Of a DNA stretch of 64,000 bases, positions 11,240 through 24,351 are shown one piece after another (the stretch's first letter is position 1; each line of letters begins with the position of its first letter). The DNA comes from Polytrichum commune (Eukaryota > Streptophyta > Polytrichopsida > Polytrichales > Polytrichaceae), in contig OX485804.1 of the NCBI GenBank assembly GCA_950295325.1, positions 47,430,001 through 47,494,000 of the forward strand, given 5' to 3'. Both the position numbers and the translations under genes were made by a program. The notes below the pieces were generated by a model. That model had not been told where the DNA came from. It saw only the letters and a program-made list of their open reading frames with translations, and ran no database searches.

Positions 11240-11871
11240 CAACTTGTAGACCATTGTGTAACATCGGGTAGGTCACTTGGTGCATTTTTATAAATGATAC
11301 GAGGCCTAATATTGGGAGGATTAAATTCAATATAACTATGAGTTACAATTCTACAAATGACGTATACACTTTGGATAGGAATGATGCATAGCAATTGTCC
11401 AAGTTTGTCGTTGAATGCAATATACAAGTTGACAGTGCATTGTGGCTTGGGGCCAAACTACCATGAAGTGGGTGTTGTGTTTCCACCCTAAGCTATCTTT
11501 TGTGATGCATGATGATAATATAACACTAAATAGTAAATTTACAAACTTGTAAGTAGTTTTGAATTGTGCTTAATTCTCTTGCTGCATTTTCCAATCATGT
11601 TACACTCTTAAAACGATGGTTGCATGTTGTGTCTTTCCGAGGTGTTGCACTTGTATGGTTTTGCAATGGTATGTATGGATCATGCCTTTTTGTTGATGTG
11701 TTTTTTTGCTCTCCATTGTGTATATATATAATTTAAATGATAAGGAATATAGACTACTCAAAAATGTAATAACATTGGCAATATAACTAGTAATAAGGTG
11801 GAATAAAATAGGTAATTTTAGATATTTAAGTAATTATAGGGAGCTCTTGAATTGTGTTGTGGAGGTAAATA
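11240..11871. other. Unassigned AT-rich sequence
   Basis: No gene or repeat recognised up to the TSD of the hAT-like MITE. Confidence 0.4.
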
Positions 11872-11879
11872 GGCCTCAC

Positions 11880-12288
11880 CACGGGGAGGTCACTCCATTG
11901 TCAAGTTGAACACCACGTGCGACCAAAAAAAATCTTCTTTTGGTAAGTTGCACCACCAAAATGGGTCAAAATTTTATCAAATTTTTTTCATGAGTAGATA
12001 TACACAGTACCTATGACATAGTTAAAAGTGGTAACTCAATTTGATGATTTGTTTTTTTCATAAAACATATTGTTTCTAACTAGAATGACACAAAATTGAA
12101 CTAAAAAAAATACTAAAAAAATTAAGATGACTAAAAATTTCAAAAAAATATACAAAAGATACTATCAATGGTTATGTATATGTAGAAAAAATATCATAAA
12201 TTTTAAAATTATATATGGCATGTAATATAGGGGTAGCAAACTTTGTCCGCACGTGGTGTCAACTTGACAATGAAGTGACCTCCCCGTG
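11880..12288. mobile_element. hAT-like MITE, copy 1, perfect 8-bp TSD
   Basis: A 409-bp element beginning CACGGGGAGGTCACT and ending with the inverted form AGTGACCTCCCCGTG, with homology between the ends extending about 40 bp (…CATTGTCAAGTTGA…CACCACGTG). It is flanked by the 8-bp duplication GGCCTCAC at 11872-11879 and 12289-12296. An 8-bp TSD with CA...TG ends points to the hAT superfamily. The interior is AT-rich with no open frame. A second copy, inverted, lies at 59669-60076 with its own TSD, and the interiors align along their whole length. Confidence 0.9.
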
Positions 12289-14949
12289 GGCCTCACACAA
12301 ATACCAGTTAGTTGCATGTGATGCACAAAATTCTTATAGATCGACTTACCCAAGGTGTAACATACGCATGCACCTAATAATACTATTGAACATACTCATG
12401 CCAACATATTAGTAAGCACACTTGAATGCCAAGTGTTATGAGATGACACTAATGGTGAACTTGTTAATCATCAATTTAATCTAGCATATGCGTCAAAAGA
12501 GAGTAAGTGACACTAAATACCATAAACATTGGACTATGTTGTAAACAAACATGTTAATCAAAGACATCGACTTACAGATAGCCTCCAAAGAGAGCCTTCA
12601 TACCAAAATAATTTATTGAAAAAGCGTAGCTTTGGGAAACATTGTTCATTCATGTAAAACATATTTGCAACATTGGCCATTGTTTTGTTCGATGTCTTTA
12701 TTCTCAATCAAGACCATGGAGGTGGACCTGCTTGCAATAATGCAAGCAAACAACAATGGAACATTCCATTCAACAACCGAATCCTTGTAATGTTGCAAAC
12801 TAAAAGGGCTCGCCCCTCCTCCCCAACATGTGAATCAATGTGAGCCACCACTATTTCTCAACCACGCCAAATGTGCAGTACAAAATTAGCGTGGGCCACA
12901 ATGTTTGTTTTCCTATAAAAAAAAAAAATACTCTTGAACAATTACAAATGCAGTAATCTCAACTATACAATATAAATCCTTAACCGTAAACAATAGCAAG
13001 TCTAGCAAAGGTAACTGCAACTTTCGTTTCAATGTCAACGCTTGCAATCATTAGAGTATCAAATTTCTTGGTAATCAATTTCAAAATTTCATAAAAGAAG
13101 AAGAATGTTTTTAGTTTATTTCCCCTCCATCAATCTCAAAATATGCTATCTATGTAGCTCCCCGATAGTTGATTGTGCAAAAGTCCTTGTTGTCTATCGT
13201 GTCTATAAACATATCTTATTCACAACCTTGAATTATCCTCTAACAATAGGAAAAAAAACATTATACTAGTTTACAAATCATTTGAAAAGCACGGTTGTTT
13301 ACATGAGTGTCAATATAGAATCAACCACAAGATTTTAGAGCAAGGAAAAAAATACTTATGACACAAAAAATCTTCTCATTATGAGCGGTCACCGTGGTGG
13401 AAAGGTAGGACAATAAGAGTTTTTTTAAAACAACAACAACCTTTCTTCCCCGCCAATCTTAGAAATCCTCACCATCCACCTTGAAGAACAAAAAACGTTT
13501 TCTTGGGCTATGAACCCAACCTAGTCTTGACTTGAATTTAACTCATTCTAAACATAAGTAAAATACTATCTTCAATTGAAGCTAATACACGTGCAAAATA
13601 ATTAGTAGTCAACATACATAATAGTATTTTAGAATTAAAACATAGAGTACTACATTCTAAATTGTAAACTATAATACCATATACATCATGTCAATAGTTA
13701 GTGGATGGATAAAGGCCCCTTTTTAATATAAGTGGGACCCAATTGGGGTTCAGTAACCACAAACCTATTTGGACGTCCTCCATGGGAAGTGTCATGGAAT
13801 TTAACCTTCAAGAACATTGGGAACTAGAATCGGGCCTCATCACTTTAATGTGACAAGGTTGGGTCTGAGAAAAGTTGATAAAGTTGAACCAGATTGAGGG
13901 CTAAATGCACATAAATTAGGTCGGTGCTCGGGCCAACCTTGAGCATAAAGTGGGCGGTGGTAAAGTTTAAAGGTATGGTGTTATGAACCTCCTTTCAACC
14001 AGCCACGTGGGAACCTAAGGGCTTGCCCTTGGGGGAGAGATAGGAGCCAACTTTATATGTGCCACTTCAAAAGGAGGCAATAGTTGTTGGGGTCCTTTAA
14101 TTTTTGTAATGTCCATTCCGGGATTACATGTAAATTCATACCAACTTGACAAAGAAGCAACACAATAATTCACATTGGTAGCAACATCATAGTCGTCTTT
14201 GCTCTCTTCCTTTCTTGTGCATTTGATGACGGTGTAACATGGATCCATGTAGTTGTGTTGGGGTATTGCTAGATACATAATTTAGTGGATATTTGTGGGG
14301 TGTGGCTAAGTATTAAACTCTTTGTGGTTGCATGGGAGGATGGGGATTTGATAAATATTTAGGCTATTCTTATTTATTGAGCACTAACATCACGAGGTAT
14401 TTAAGGACTACAAGGCTAATGTTTTGAGGTGACACATGGAATTTGGTAGACGTACATGTTTTTAATATTGTTTTAATCTTGGAACTTGCGAGAGCTTAAA
14501 TTTACCATCGTGTATGAGGGCAAGAATAAAATTAAAAATGCATGAGGTTGTAAGGGCAATACATGAAGTAGGAATTACAGGAAGGACGAGGAGAATTAGC
14601 TTGAGATGAAGAAATGTCGATGGAAAAAAGGACATGAAGGCAATTTATGAATATGTTGTTAAACCTTAAGGTATGCGGCCCTTATTTTGTGGACACTACA
14701 AATTTCACGTACAACTTTGGACGTTGTCTAAGATCAAGATTTGTCGTAGGGTTTGTTCAAACTAATGACCACAAACCATGACCACCGCTTTCTAACTTCT
14801 CTAGATGGTTGACATTGCTTCACATAAGGTTACCAAAAGCAAGATTGAGCATGTGAAATAATGAAGGAGAAAGTGATATAGAATCCTATGTCTAGCAGTA
14901 GATATTGTATGGAGGCCACCCGGATTTTATGGTGAGATGGTGCAAAATA
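12289..14949. other. Unassigned intergenic sequence
   Basis: AT-rich with no supported gene. Near 12505-12523 the string agtaagtgacactaaat matches one end of MITE family A (8249-8467), so a truncated copy is present. An 87-codon - strand frame at 14015-14278 has no recognisable domain. Confidence 0.4.
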
Positions 14950-15203
14950 TCACTATATTCGTTAATTGGAGATTTTTTCATGATTTGGAGACTAATCAAT
15001 GACTTCAAGTATGATATTGTGTTTAGTGCATGTTTTGATTATGATATAGATACTTATGATATTTAGAAATATATATACTCCTCATGCATGAATATGTAGA
15101 AAGTTCATTACCAATGTTCCCCACACTCACAATATTGCATCCCAAATTATGAGTAAAGTTTATTTTGAGACTTTCCAAAGTGTCCAATTAACGAATATAG
15201 TGA
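14950..15203. mobile_element. MITE, TA-flanked family B
   Basis: A 254-bp element with perfect 21-bp terminal inverted repeats that begin TCACTATATTCGTTAATTGG, flanked by TA at 14948-14949 and 15204-15205. The next 30-40 bp inward also show partial inverted similarity (agtatgatattgtg versus its complement cacaatattgcatc). The TA target site suggests a Tc1/mariner-type (Stowaway-like) element. It has no coding capacity, and I saw no second copy in the window. Confidence 0.75.
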
Positions 15204-16950
15204 TAAATGAGTTTTTTAAATAAAAGACGAAGGTGACCATGAAGCCAAAAAAGCATGGCATCAACTATAATGTCTAAAAACACAATTATGTAGTTTATTC
15301 CCAATACTTCATTGTTACAATAATATTTACTTTCAATTCATGCTAAAAATGCTTAGAAAACAATCAAGGGAGTAAAATTTTCATGGTGGTGTGAAATAAT
15401 ATCGCGTCAATTCGCCCATTTTGGTGTTGGGGTTGTTTGAAGGCCTTGGCCCTATGGCCATGTGTTCCCCCCCCCCCCTCGTCATAAACAAAAAAAAATA
15501 AGAATAAAAAAATGATGCATGCTTGGGAGTATAATTCTCCTAACATTTATTCTTGCTTGCAAAGAGATTTGACAGGTACTCATTTCTTTTCAAATAGAAT
15601 TCCGTGAGCATCACTAGCTACTACCACCACAAACCATGACTTTTGTTGTGTGTTGATACTCATAAAAAAAAATCGAACAAAATTTGACACATCTAGGACC
15701 CACACACCTTGCTAGGAATATTTTGGCATGTGTCATACTTGAAGCTTGTTCAATTTAGCACGTTTTGTCACTCTCAATGCATGGATGAATGTTTGGATCA
15801 AATCACGAGCTTGCATGGTGGCATCAATTTAGGCATTCCATCATGCCTGGCTATCATGTAAGAATAAATGCAAGTTCAATTGAAACAGTGAAGAAGTTTT
15901 AAAGGGGCTAATGAAAAGGGCAACCCGTTTTGGACTTTCATTGATGAAACCGTATTATAGTGTATGTCTCGTCTCGTGACGAGGGCTTTTAAAAAGTGAT
16001 GTGGATTTATCTTGGTCATGGGTTTGGATTGCCAATCACGACCACAAGAAAACCTAGATCATTCTTCCTTACAACCCTTGGCCACATGTGTCAAATGGTC
16101 TTTGTCACATTAGCAATTTTAAAACATGCATATTGTCATTGAAAGTTTGAGATTGGAGTTGAGATGCACCAGTTATACGAGGAGCCCAAATCAAGATTCT
16201 TCTTCTGTCCAAGCTACCACACGTGCCCTTCCAATTGTTAACTATAGATGGTATCTATATTTTAAGCGCATACCTAGTATGATCTCAATGCAAAACATGT
16301 CCTTTTTGTGACTACATAAAACACTTTGTTAAACATATGTCAAGTTAAGAAGAGTGACCATATAGGTCCTACACGAATTACCAAAAATGTGGCACATCAA
16401 TAGAAATTTCATTCTGTATTGAAATGTCATGGAATTTGGGAATGGGAAGGAACAACAAGTGAAGCCTCTCCCCTGAATTGGGGTGGAGGCTCCAAACCAA
16501 ATAATAATAATAAGAAGAAGAAAAAGAAGACGAGGAGTCGAGAGAGGAGATGGGGCAATGTGGTAACCAACAAGGGGGCCGGGGTGCCGCATGTGATGTC
16601 TCTCCTTGGGCTCTCATGTTGCCTGCCCTTGTGTCGGGGCTTGTGTGAGGGAGTGTGTGTTGCCTAGCTTAGGTTAGCATAGCATTGGCCAACCACGGCA
16701 TCAATTTCAATCTTAGCTCTAGCCTTCCTTCCATGATGTGTTGCTCTTTGTGCTCATCTCCGCTCGCTCTCGTTCTCACATCTTCCCTTCCTTCTCTTCC
16801 TTTGCACCTCGCCTATGCAACTTCTTCTAAACCTCCTCCACTAAATGCTCGTGACACACCTTGTAATGCTCAAGTTCACCCCATTTTCACTTGATTCACC
16901 TCACCTACCATCGTCACTTTTTCATCCCCAACTTTATTGGAAAGGGAAGC
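15204..16950. other. Unassigned intergenic sequence
   Basis: No supported gene. It holds a poly(C) tract near 15468-15478, an (ATA/AAG)n purine-rich tract at about 16501-16535 and a moderately GC-rich patch at 16540-16680, none with a recognisable product. Confidence 0.4.
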
Positions 16951-17176
16951 TACACTAAATATCATATGTTATTTGGTGTCACTTATTATTCGGAGTTATA
17001 TATTTCTCTATCTTTTTATTCTTTGTGTATGTTTTTACCAAGTTAAGATGCTAATGTTCTATAATGTCTAAACAACATGTTTCACCTTTCCTGGTAAAAC
17101 TTGAGATGTACAATAAACAATTATAGTGTTGTGTAATTCCAAACAGTAAGTGACACTAAATATTGTAATTTGTGTA
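16951..17176. mobile_element. MITE, TA-flanked family A, copy 2
   Basis: A 226-bp element with the same ends as the copy at 8249-8467. The left end reads tacactaaatatcatat…ttggtgtcacttatta and the right end reads aacagtaagtgacactaaatat. TA dinucleotides lie at the borders. The interior resembles copy 1 (tctaaacaac; gtgtaattcc). It is non-coding. Confidence 0.7.
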
Positions 17177-19115
17177 ATATGTAAGTAGTGAGCAATTACA
17201 TGCGAGTAATGAGCAATAACACAAATGGAACAAAAGGGGACGTTTCACATTTGAGAAAATACCGTGGAATTCCTTGCTCTACAATTGTCAAGGGGTTTAT
17301 TACCATGTAATTAACTTGGCATTTGTAATCTAGGAATAAGCCTTAATATAACAAGGTAGTTGAATGTTAGTAAGTGGGCCTCAAAACAACTACAATTACC
17401 TATATACATTACAAGTTCATAGAATCTATATATCAACAATGTACTAATGTCACATTGTGATTATATATTATTGAATGTTAGTGCTCAACAATTGCAACCC
17501 TATATGATGTGGGTATCATGCACATGATCTTGATCTAGTTTGAGGTTACAATTGCATACATGAAGGTGTTTGCCATCAGGTAGTCAGCCTTGCATAAAAA
17601 CATGAATACATGATACATATGTGTTTGTAGTATAACCCATTGTCATTTCTTCTCTACCGTGGCATACATTGTAAGTGTTTTACTCTCTCATTTGTTCATA
17701 TGTTTTGTAGTACGTGCATTTAGATTGTGCCAAGTTGTCATGTTGTACTAGTTTGTGAGGTGGGTGTTTGAATTGATGAAACTTAGATGTAACGCAATCA
17801 AGGGTTATTAAAGATAAACACCAACATTTGTCGTGATAATAATACCCTCATGTTTCTAGAGTTGGAAACCAAAATCTTCTAGATCAAATACCTCATCTCC
17901 AATCCATTTTTTCTTGCAAATTTAAGAAAGGTTTTGAATACTTTTCATTTGGATATCATGTAGCTCATGATAAACTAACCATGCAACATGCATCATTTCA
18001 TCTAGGGAAATAATGGTGGATGATAGCATCTAGATTTACAAACAAATGATCATTTATGTCATACGAAAAGCACAAATACTATCAAAATTCTCTCTAAACT
18101 TTAGGATTATGATTTGTATATCTGCCACTACTTTAAAATTCTCAATAACCACTATATTTGTAGACAACAACACATTATAGTACAGAATATTTTCTCCTTG
18201 CATATATTTTGTACATCAATGCCATTAAATTTTTCCTTTTATACACCCATGTTAGTTGATTAGTGGTGTCCAAAGAGTATACTACCTCCCTAAAAGAAAT
18301 TCATAGTACCTTATTGATTTGTACAAAACTTGGTGAAACAATACCCCTCCAATATGTATACATTGTATGCCAAATTTTCAACAGAAGCCATAGCTACTAG
18401 ATTGTAGTGTTCGTACTTTGTGTATATTATGTTGGGTTGCTAGATGCAAGCACATATGTGTTCCGAAACAACAACAATTATTGATTTTTTTTTTAAACTA
18501 TTTTCTGCAACAACTAGGACATGCTATAAATTTATGGCTCCTTCACCATCTAAGTAACAACATGATCAATGAAATTGGGTGCATTCAAATTGAGACCATG
18601 CACGTAAATTGCATGTGTTTTTTTTTTATGATCTTGTTGATGTTGGCAAACACATTTTTTTTTTAACATATGTATTCACGAACCTCTATGGATACAATGC
18701 AAACATTAGATATGTAAATTTTCACTTTGCAATCCACTTTACACGGGCATTGCCTGACATAAAAACCTAAAATTTTATATAGGGAACCCCATTCTCAACC
18801 ATTATCTCATAGAGGGTTTTCCAAACCAAGGTTGCATTGCAACATTTTCGGATTGCATATCACAACAATCGATCATTTGTATTGTGAATTATTTGTTATC
18901 GCACCCATGGCATGAGATTATGGTTTATCCTTCAAATGTTGGCCATGCTTATATCTTTCAAATGCTCGAACTTCGAATTAGAGCAGTCCTTAAGGACCCA
19001 TAATAAGAGCGACCCATCATTCTTACACATATTGGAATAAAACGATTTAACTTGTATACATGTCAAGGCCGACATCCAAAATTTATTCATGAACATAGAT
19101 TTGTCCTCTATGTAG
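17177..19115. other. Unassigned AT-rich intergenic sequence
   Basis: No gene or structured repeat recognised. Short open frames such as 18418-18666 show no domain. Confidence 0.4.
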
Positions 19116-19117
19116 TA

Positions 19118-19758
19118 CAGTAACCTCCCGTTTAAGTATGCAACTTGAACATGCGCAGTTTGTGCGTACTTAGCTGGTAGGTGCGTACTTTAGGGTTTCC
19201 AAATTGCTTGTGTTTCGCTATAGCCGGTAGGTGTGTACTTTAGGGTTTAAGGTTTCCCAAATCGCTTGTGTTTCTCTACAATGTCGAAGAAACCAAACGG
19301 AAAGCGTCTCAATGAGCAACAACGTTGTGAAATCATCTTGAAGTTTAGCAGAACGAATACTCCGAGTAAAAGGGCTCTAGCCCGAGAGTACATCATTAGT
19401 GAAGGCGATGCTAACACTCATGAACTGAATGTCGGTTTAGAAAACGGAGTTATATTCTAGGGTTTTGACTCTCTTTATAAGCAGGTTCTTGACATCGAGG
19501 ATTAGCTGCTCTACCTTGAAGTTCAAGCAGAAGCAGAGGAAACATTTGATGGCCTTAAGAAATCGTTTGAATCATTTGAGAGCAAGATCCGAGCGGTCGG
19601 CCTCAAAGCCAAACGCAAAAAACTTCAAAACTTATGCCAAATGACGATTCACGACATGTTCAACTAAGAAATCTTGAACCTTAAATGTTTTGCCAAAAAA
19701 TGCGTACTTAACCGGGATGCGTACTTAAACGGGTGCGTACTTAAGCGGGAGGTTACTG
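19118..19758 (+). mobile_element. pogo-like non-autonomous DNA transposon
   Basis: A 641-bp element bounded by CAGTAACCTCCCG…CGGGAGGTTACTG with TA on both sides (19116-19117 and 19759-19760). CAGT…ACTG ends with a TA target site are typical of pogo/Tigger elements of the Tc1/mariner superfamily. Both subterminal regions contain repeated copies of (T)GCGTACTTA: two or three on the left (one as gtgtgtacttta) and three on the right, likely transposase binding sites. The inside keeps the start of a transposase gene but no DDE domain, so it is an internal-deletion derivative that would need an autonomous partner. Confidence 0.85.
19281..19460 (+). pseudogene. pogo transposase N-terminal HTH remnant
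   Basis: Starting at the ATG at 19281, the frame encodes MSKKPNGKRLNEQQRCEI and then ILKFSRTNTPSKRALAREYI, which resembles the N-terminal CENP-B/pogo-type helix-turn-helix that binds terminal repeats (compare the usual 'PSKRALAREYxVSE' block). It stops at 19458-19460. Downstream sequence, up to about 19665, still reads as charged coding-like sequence (for example EETFDGLKKSFESFESKIRA) but is interrupted by stops. The catalytic core is absent. If expressed, a lone HTH protein could bind element ends without cutting them; that is inference. Confidence 0.65.
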
Positions 19759-20199
19759 TACCCAACAGTTGGACTTGGATGATGCCCCATAGAATAAAAG
19801 TCAATGTCCTTATGCAAAATAAGCAATTCAACATTTTGAGCACTCAGAAGTTTGTTTCAAAGTTTAAAACATTTTCTTTAATTGCTTTACAAATGATCCC
19901 AACAAACTTTCCAAGAGATTGGAAATGGATTTGAATGAACCCTAGAAGTTTATAAGCTCTCTCACCTCGACACCGATGATACAATTATCAACATTTTAGT
20001 AATTAAACATCGTTTAACATTTGAGTTAACTTTCTTAGTTGCTTTGGAGACAACCTCCACAACACTCCATATTGCTTTAGAAGTTGCCTTTAATAAAGTC
20101 TAAAGGAACCAAAACTCCCAACTAGGTGTGACCTATATAAATACCAACATTTTGGTTTTTTTCTCATAATTTATTTATTTTTCACTCACAAGCTTCACA

Positions 20200-20445
20200 A
20201 ATATATCATTTTTTGACAACTTCCTTTTTTTCTTTACAAATGTATAATTTTGCTCACAATTTCTTTTAATTTTCTCAAATGCTTTACAAATGGATAATTT
20301 CACTCACAATTTCTTTTGAATTTCTCAAATGCTTTACAAATGGATCATTTTACTCACAATTTATTTTAATTTTCTCAAATGCATTACAAATGGATCATTT
20401 TACTCACAATTTCTTTTATATATTCTCAAATGCTTTACAAATGGC
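20200..20445. repeat. 50-bp tandem repeat, about 4-5 units
   Basis: Units containing ctcacaatttcttttaat…ctcaaatgctttacaaatgg recur with ctcacaat at 20253, 20303, 20353 and 20403, giving a 50-bp period. A degraded unit precedes them and another related piece lies near 20545. The period is not a multiple of three, so the 115-codon + strand frame across it is not evidence of a gene. Confidence 0.85.
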
Positions 20446-20449
20446 CCTC

Positions 20450-22566
20450 GCAATGCTTCCCAAGGCTTTTGAAGTGATATCGAAACATCTCCAAAAATTT
20501 GAAATTTGTACCCTCAGATTTGACATGTTGGTAACTTTTAAAGTTGCTCACAATTTCTTTTATTTCTCTCGAATGCTTTGTAATTGGCCTTTGAATCATT
20601 TTCAAATCCTTTCAAAGTGCCCTTGACAAATCCCCAAGACATAAAAATTTGCATCCATGGTGCCAAAGATACAAATATCAACATTTTGATAACTTTAAAG
20701 TTGGATAAAATTTCCTTTAGAAAACAGCTTGAATAGTGGCGCACAAATTAAAATTTGTATCCTCAATACCATTATTACAAATATCAAGATTATAGTTATC
20801 TTAAATTTGGTACAATGTATCTTTTAATATTTTCAAAATTCTTTCTAAAAGTATGGGGATAGAGTCAATTGGACATTTAATACAATGTTTAACATGAAAG
20901 AGAATTCAACGCTTCGACATGGACTCTCATGTTAAGGGGTTGTATTTTACTAAGTAATCAGTGAAAGGTAGAATTAGGTTCTTGATGAGGAGGCAATTAC
21001 AACTATTTGTGGAGGGAAAGATTTTTGAAGGATAAGTATAAGAGTAGTGCTTGTAACTCTTAGGACAACCGCATAAGAAGTGGTGGTTATGATAGTAATC
21101 TAAGGGTTTTGCATGCCACAAATCCTAGTACCTACTTAGAAATTATAAAAGCAGGTGAGCATTACAAGGGAGTGATGGAGTTTTGTTGTGTACGACCTTG
21201 CTAATGAATGTGACTAGTGTTGGTGATTGGAATAATAGTATTGGATTGAAGGGATTCCTAACTTGTTTGTGGTTGTAGTATTATTTATAAACCCAAATGC
21301 ATAAACCCAAATTATGAAAGGAGATGTGGCATGGAGAGGTGGACAATAAAAAATCCAAAGTCTTCGCAATTCTTAAATAGGTTTGACAAAATTGGCATCA
21401 GTTTCAATGTTCATGCGTCCACATGTGATTTTTCAAAAAAAATTAAATGTGGATTTCAAACATTGAATATAAGAAGAAGAAGAACTCCGGTCTCCGGAGG
21501 AGGCCGGAGTGAATAGAGTATATGTTCGTAAAACATCCTTAGCCACGCCCTGGGGCAATGGCAAATTGAATATAATCTATATGTTTGTGTGGATTACACT
21601 TGCATACTTTCATGCTTGTTGGTATAGTAGTGCTACTTCATCGCATTCGAGAGATGATTTGCCATATTTGATGTCAGCTTGGCAACATTGTATAATAGTA
21701 CACCCTCACCTCAAGGTGGTGACTCAATGACAAATATGATCTTCCTCAATGATGATGACAAAGAACATATTCTGAAAGTTCCTACAAAGTCATGATGGAG
21801 TAGCATAAATTCACCATTTGTTTGATTTTGAAGTCATTCAACATGTTATTTTTGAACAATCAATGCTAACCATTTTGAGTTATGTTTTTATAAAAACGAA
21901 AAATGTGGTGTGCTCTGCCAATTGCATAATTCTCCCATTACATGCAAAGGCAGTCACAAAGGTTGTGGCTAGAACCTCAACACCGTCACATTTCAGTTTT
22001 TCATCGGGTTATGATGATCACATCTTGTGCCATATGTAGATGTCAAGGTGGAAGCGAGATTGTATTGAACATGTCACTGACAATGAAAAGGATGAGGGAA
22101 TGGAAGATGATAGGAGTAGTTACGGAGTTTCTATCCACGGTTCTACATTGAATGTGTCCATTGTTTTGTGGACATTAATTTGTGTGAGCAATTCCTCTTA
22201 TACTTCCATCGATGCCCTAAAACTAAAGTTTTTTAAAAATTTGCAATGCTTTCATCAATTCAATTCTCATACCCATGTGAATTCTAAAAACGTGGTTCAC
22301 AACATGCTCAATACTTGGAACTTGCTTGCATTTTTGTTTAAAAAAAATGAATGTTGAATCCAACGACAATATTATAAACCATTTCCAAAACCCTCATGCC
22401 AAGCTTGCGGTTGTTGATTCTAAAAGTAAACTAAGGCATTCATTAGGTTGATTGCACTTTGTGTGAACTCCCCATTCATATTATTATAAACAAAGATGTT
22501 ATTATTTATGTCAAAGGACCATGGTTATAGGATACTAGTGGTTGTATCTCTATATATTTTGTCTCC
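20450..22566. other. Unassigned intergenic sequence
   Basis: No supported gene. It holds a short SINE-tail fragment at about 21486-21533, listed separately. Small + strand frames at 21818-22357 show no domain. Confidence 0.4.
21475..21533 (-). mobile_element. 5'-truncated SINE tail
   Basis: On the - strand this reads tatactctattcactccggcc…gaccggagtt followed by a (TTC)n tail, matching the 3' end of the SINE at 9773-10149 for about 45 bp. A severely 5'-truncated copy is the simplest reading. Confidence 0.65.
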
Positions 22567-23434
22567 CTCCACTATAAAAAAAACATGTTTTTTTTAACGT
22601 TGGAGAAAACGGCTATCGGCGTTCACTTTAACATGGACTTTGTTTTTTTGGATGTCATCTAAAATCCGTTATAATTGACGAGCAAAAAACATGAGGAAAA
22701 CGGATATAACATGTCCGATTTGAGCTCATTTTTTATGTGATATCACATGAAACATGGTTTCCCATGGTCCCCAACGACGGACACATGGAGGACATGTCAG
22801 CTCCATGTAAGCAAATGATGTGCTGGCAGTGCCAGGAGGGCCATTTTCACGTGGAATTCGCCGCTGACGTGGGTGACTATGAGCCCAAAATGAGTGCTCA
22901 TATTTGTTTTATGTTTAGAATTTATTTAGAATTGCATTTGGAGTGTTGTTAAAACAATCAAAAGTATAAAAATAGTGAGGTTTGGTGTGGTTTATGTTTT
23001 AGGCTTTAAGCCTATTTTGGGTGGTTAAGTAGAAGCTTAGTGATATTAGCGAGTGTTGTGATTAAGTGAGTAGTGGTTGATGAAGCAAGAGGAAGGTCCT
23101 TGGATTTAAATGTTTGAATTAGAACATGCTCTTGTTGGTTTAAAGGGTGAGGGTTTATTGGATAGGATAAGGTCCTACTAAGTAGGAGAATGCTAAAGGG
23201 GTTTGTGGTCTTGGGTGCCCTCCTCTCCTCCTCCTCTCCTCTCTTCATTCTCTCTTCTTCCTCTCCTCTCTTCCTCTCCTCTCTAGGAATTGGGAGCTCT
23301 TAGATTTAGAGAAGAATGTGTGACTTAGGTAGTAGCTTATTAGACTTAGTAAGTTGCTGTTAGATCAATTAGAGGGGTGGCTTGCTAGAAACTAAGTAGG
23401 TAGTTGGCTCTAATTCGACTAGAAGCAACCCCGA

Positions 23435-23850
23435 CAGCAGTTGGAGTTGGTGGATTTAGGACTGAGAAGCCCAACGACAGCTGGAGTTGGTTGATTTAGG
23501 ACTAGGAAGCCCGGTCTAGCAGCTGGAGTTGGTTGATTTAGGACTAGGAAGCCCAGTCCAGCAGCTGGAGTTGGTGGATTTAGGATTGAGAAGCCTGGCA
23601 GCAGCTGGAGTTGGTTGATTTAGGACTGGGAAACCTGGTCCAACAGCTGGAGTTGGTGGATTTAGGACTGAGAAGCCCGACAGCAACTGGAGTTGGTTGA
23701 TTTAGGACTAGGAAGCCCGGTCCAGCAGCTGGAGTTGGTTGAGTTAGGACTGAGAAGCCCGACAGCAGCTGGAGTTGGTTGATTTAGGATTGGGAAGCCC
23801 GGTCCAGCAGTTGGAGTTGGTTGATTTAGGAATGGGAAAGTCGGCAGCAT
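23435..23850. repeat. 41-bp minisatellite, about 10 units, alternating subtypes
   Basis: The core ctggagttgg(t/a)tgatttagga recurs at 23441, 23481, 23523, 23564, 23604, 23646, 23687, 23729, 23769 and 23811. Spacing alternates mostly between 40-41 and 41-42 bp, and two unit types alternate (gaagcccgacagcag versus gaagcccggtccagcag), giving an approximately 82-bp higher-order unit. The period is not divisible by three, so the - strand frame across it is not a gene. Confidence 0.9.
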
Positions 23851-24351
23851 GTAATGGGGCTCAGTAGCTAGTTAGATTAGGAGAACGGGTTGGGTTTGGA
23901 GCAAGGTTGCATACCTTGGAATTGTATGGGATCTAGGCGATTGCCCAAGGGGTTGAAATCGTAATATCAATTAAGGGGGAGGAGTCTACTAGGTTAACAA
24001 TAGATTAGGTTATAGTTAGTTAATAGAGTTAGCACATAAAGTTAGTTAGATGATTAGTCACTAGCAAGTTGGTTGACTACGATACATTATAAGGTGGCAA
24101 TAGGAGAGGGACTTGTGATTGAGTTGTGTGGAATTGTACTTGAGTACGCTAATAGTGCCATGATAGATAAGAGTGTTTCTTAACACTTGTAATCTTGTTA
24201 TGAAATAAATTGGTGTGAACGGATTGATGAGAAATGTGATGAATTCTCACGAAGTTGGTAAGAAGGAGCTATGTGACACGAATGTGATATCCATTCCCAC
24301 ACCCGGACTAGGACGCTTAAGGGTGTGCGGTTTGGCCTCACAGTGACACTT

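Noticed and set aside
20279-20626. 115-codon frame with repeated SNALQM-type segments
   Set aside because: It is the translation of a 50-bp tandem repeat whose period is not a multiple of three.
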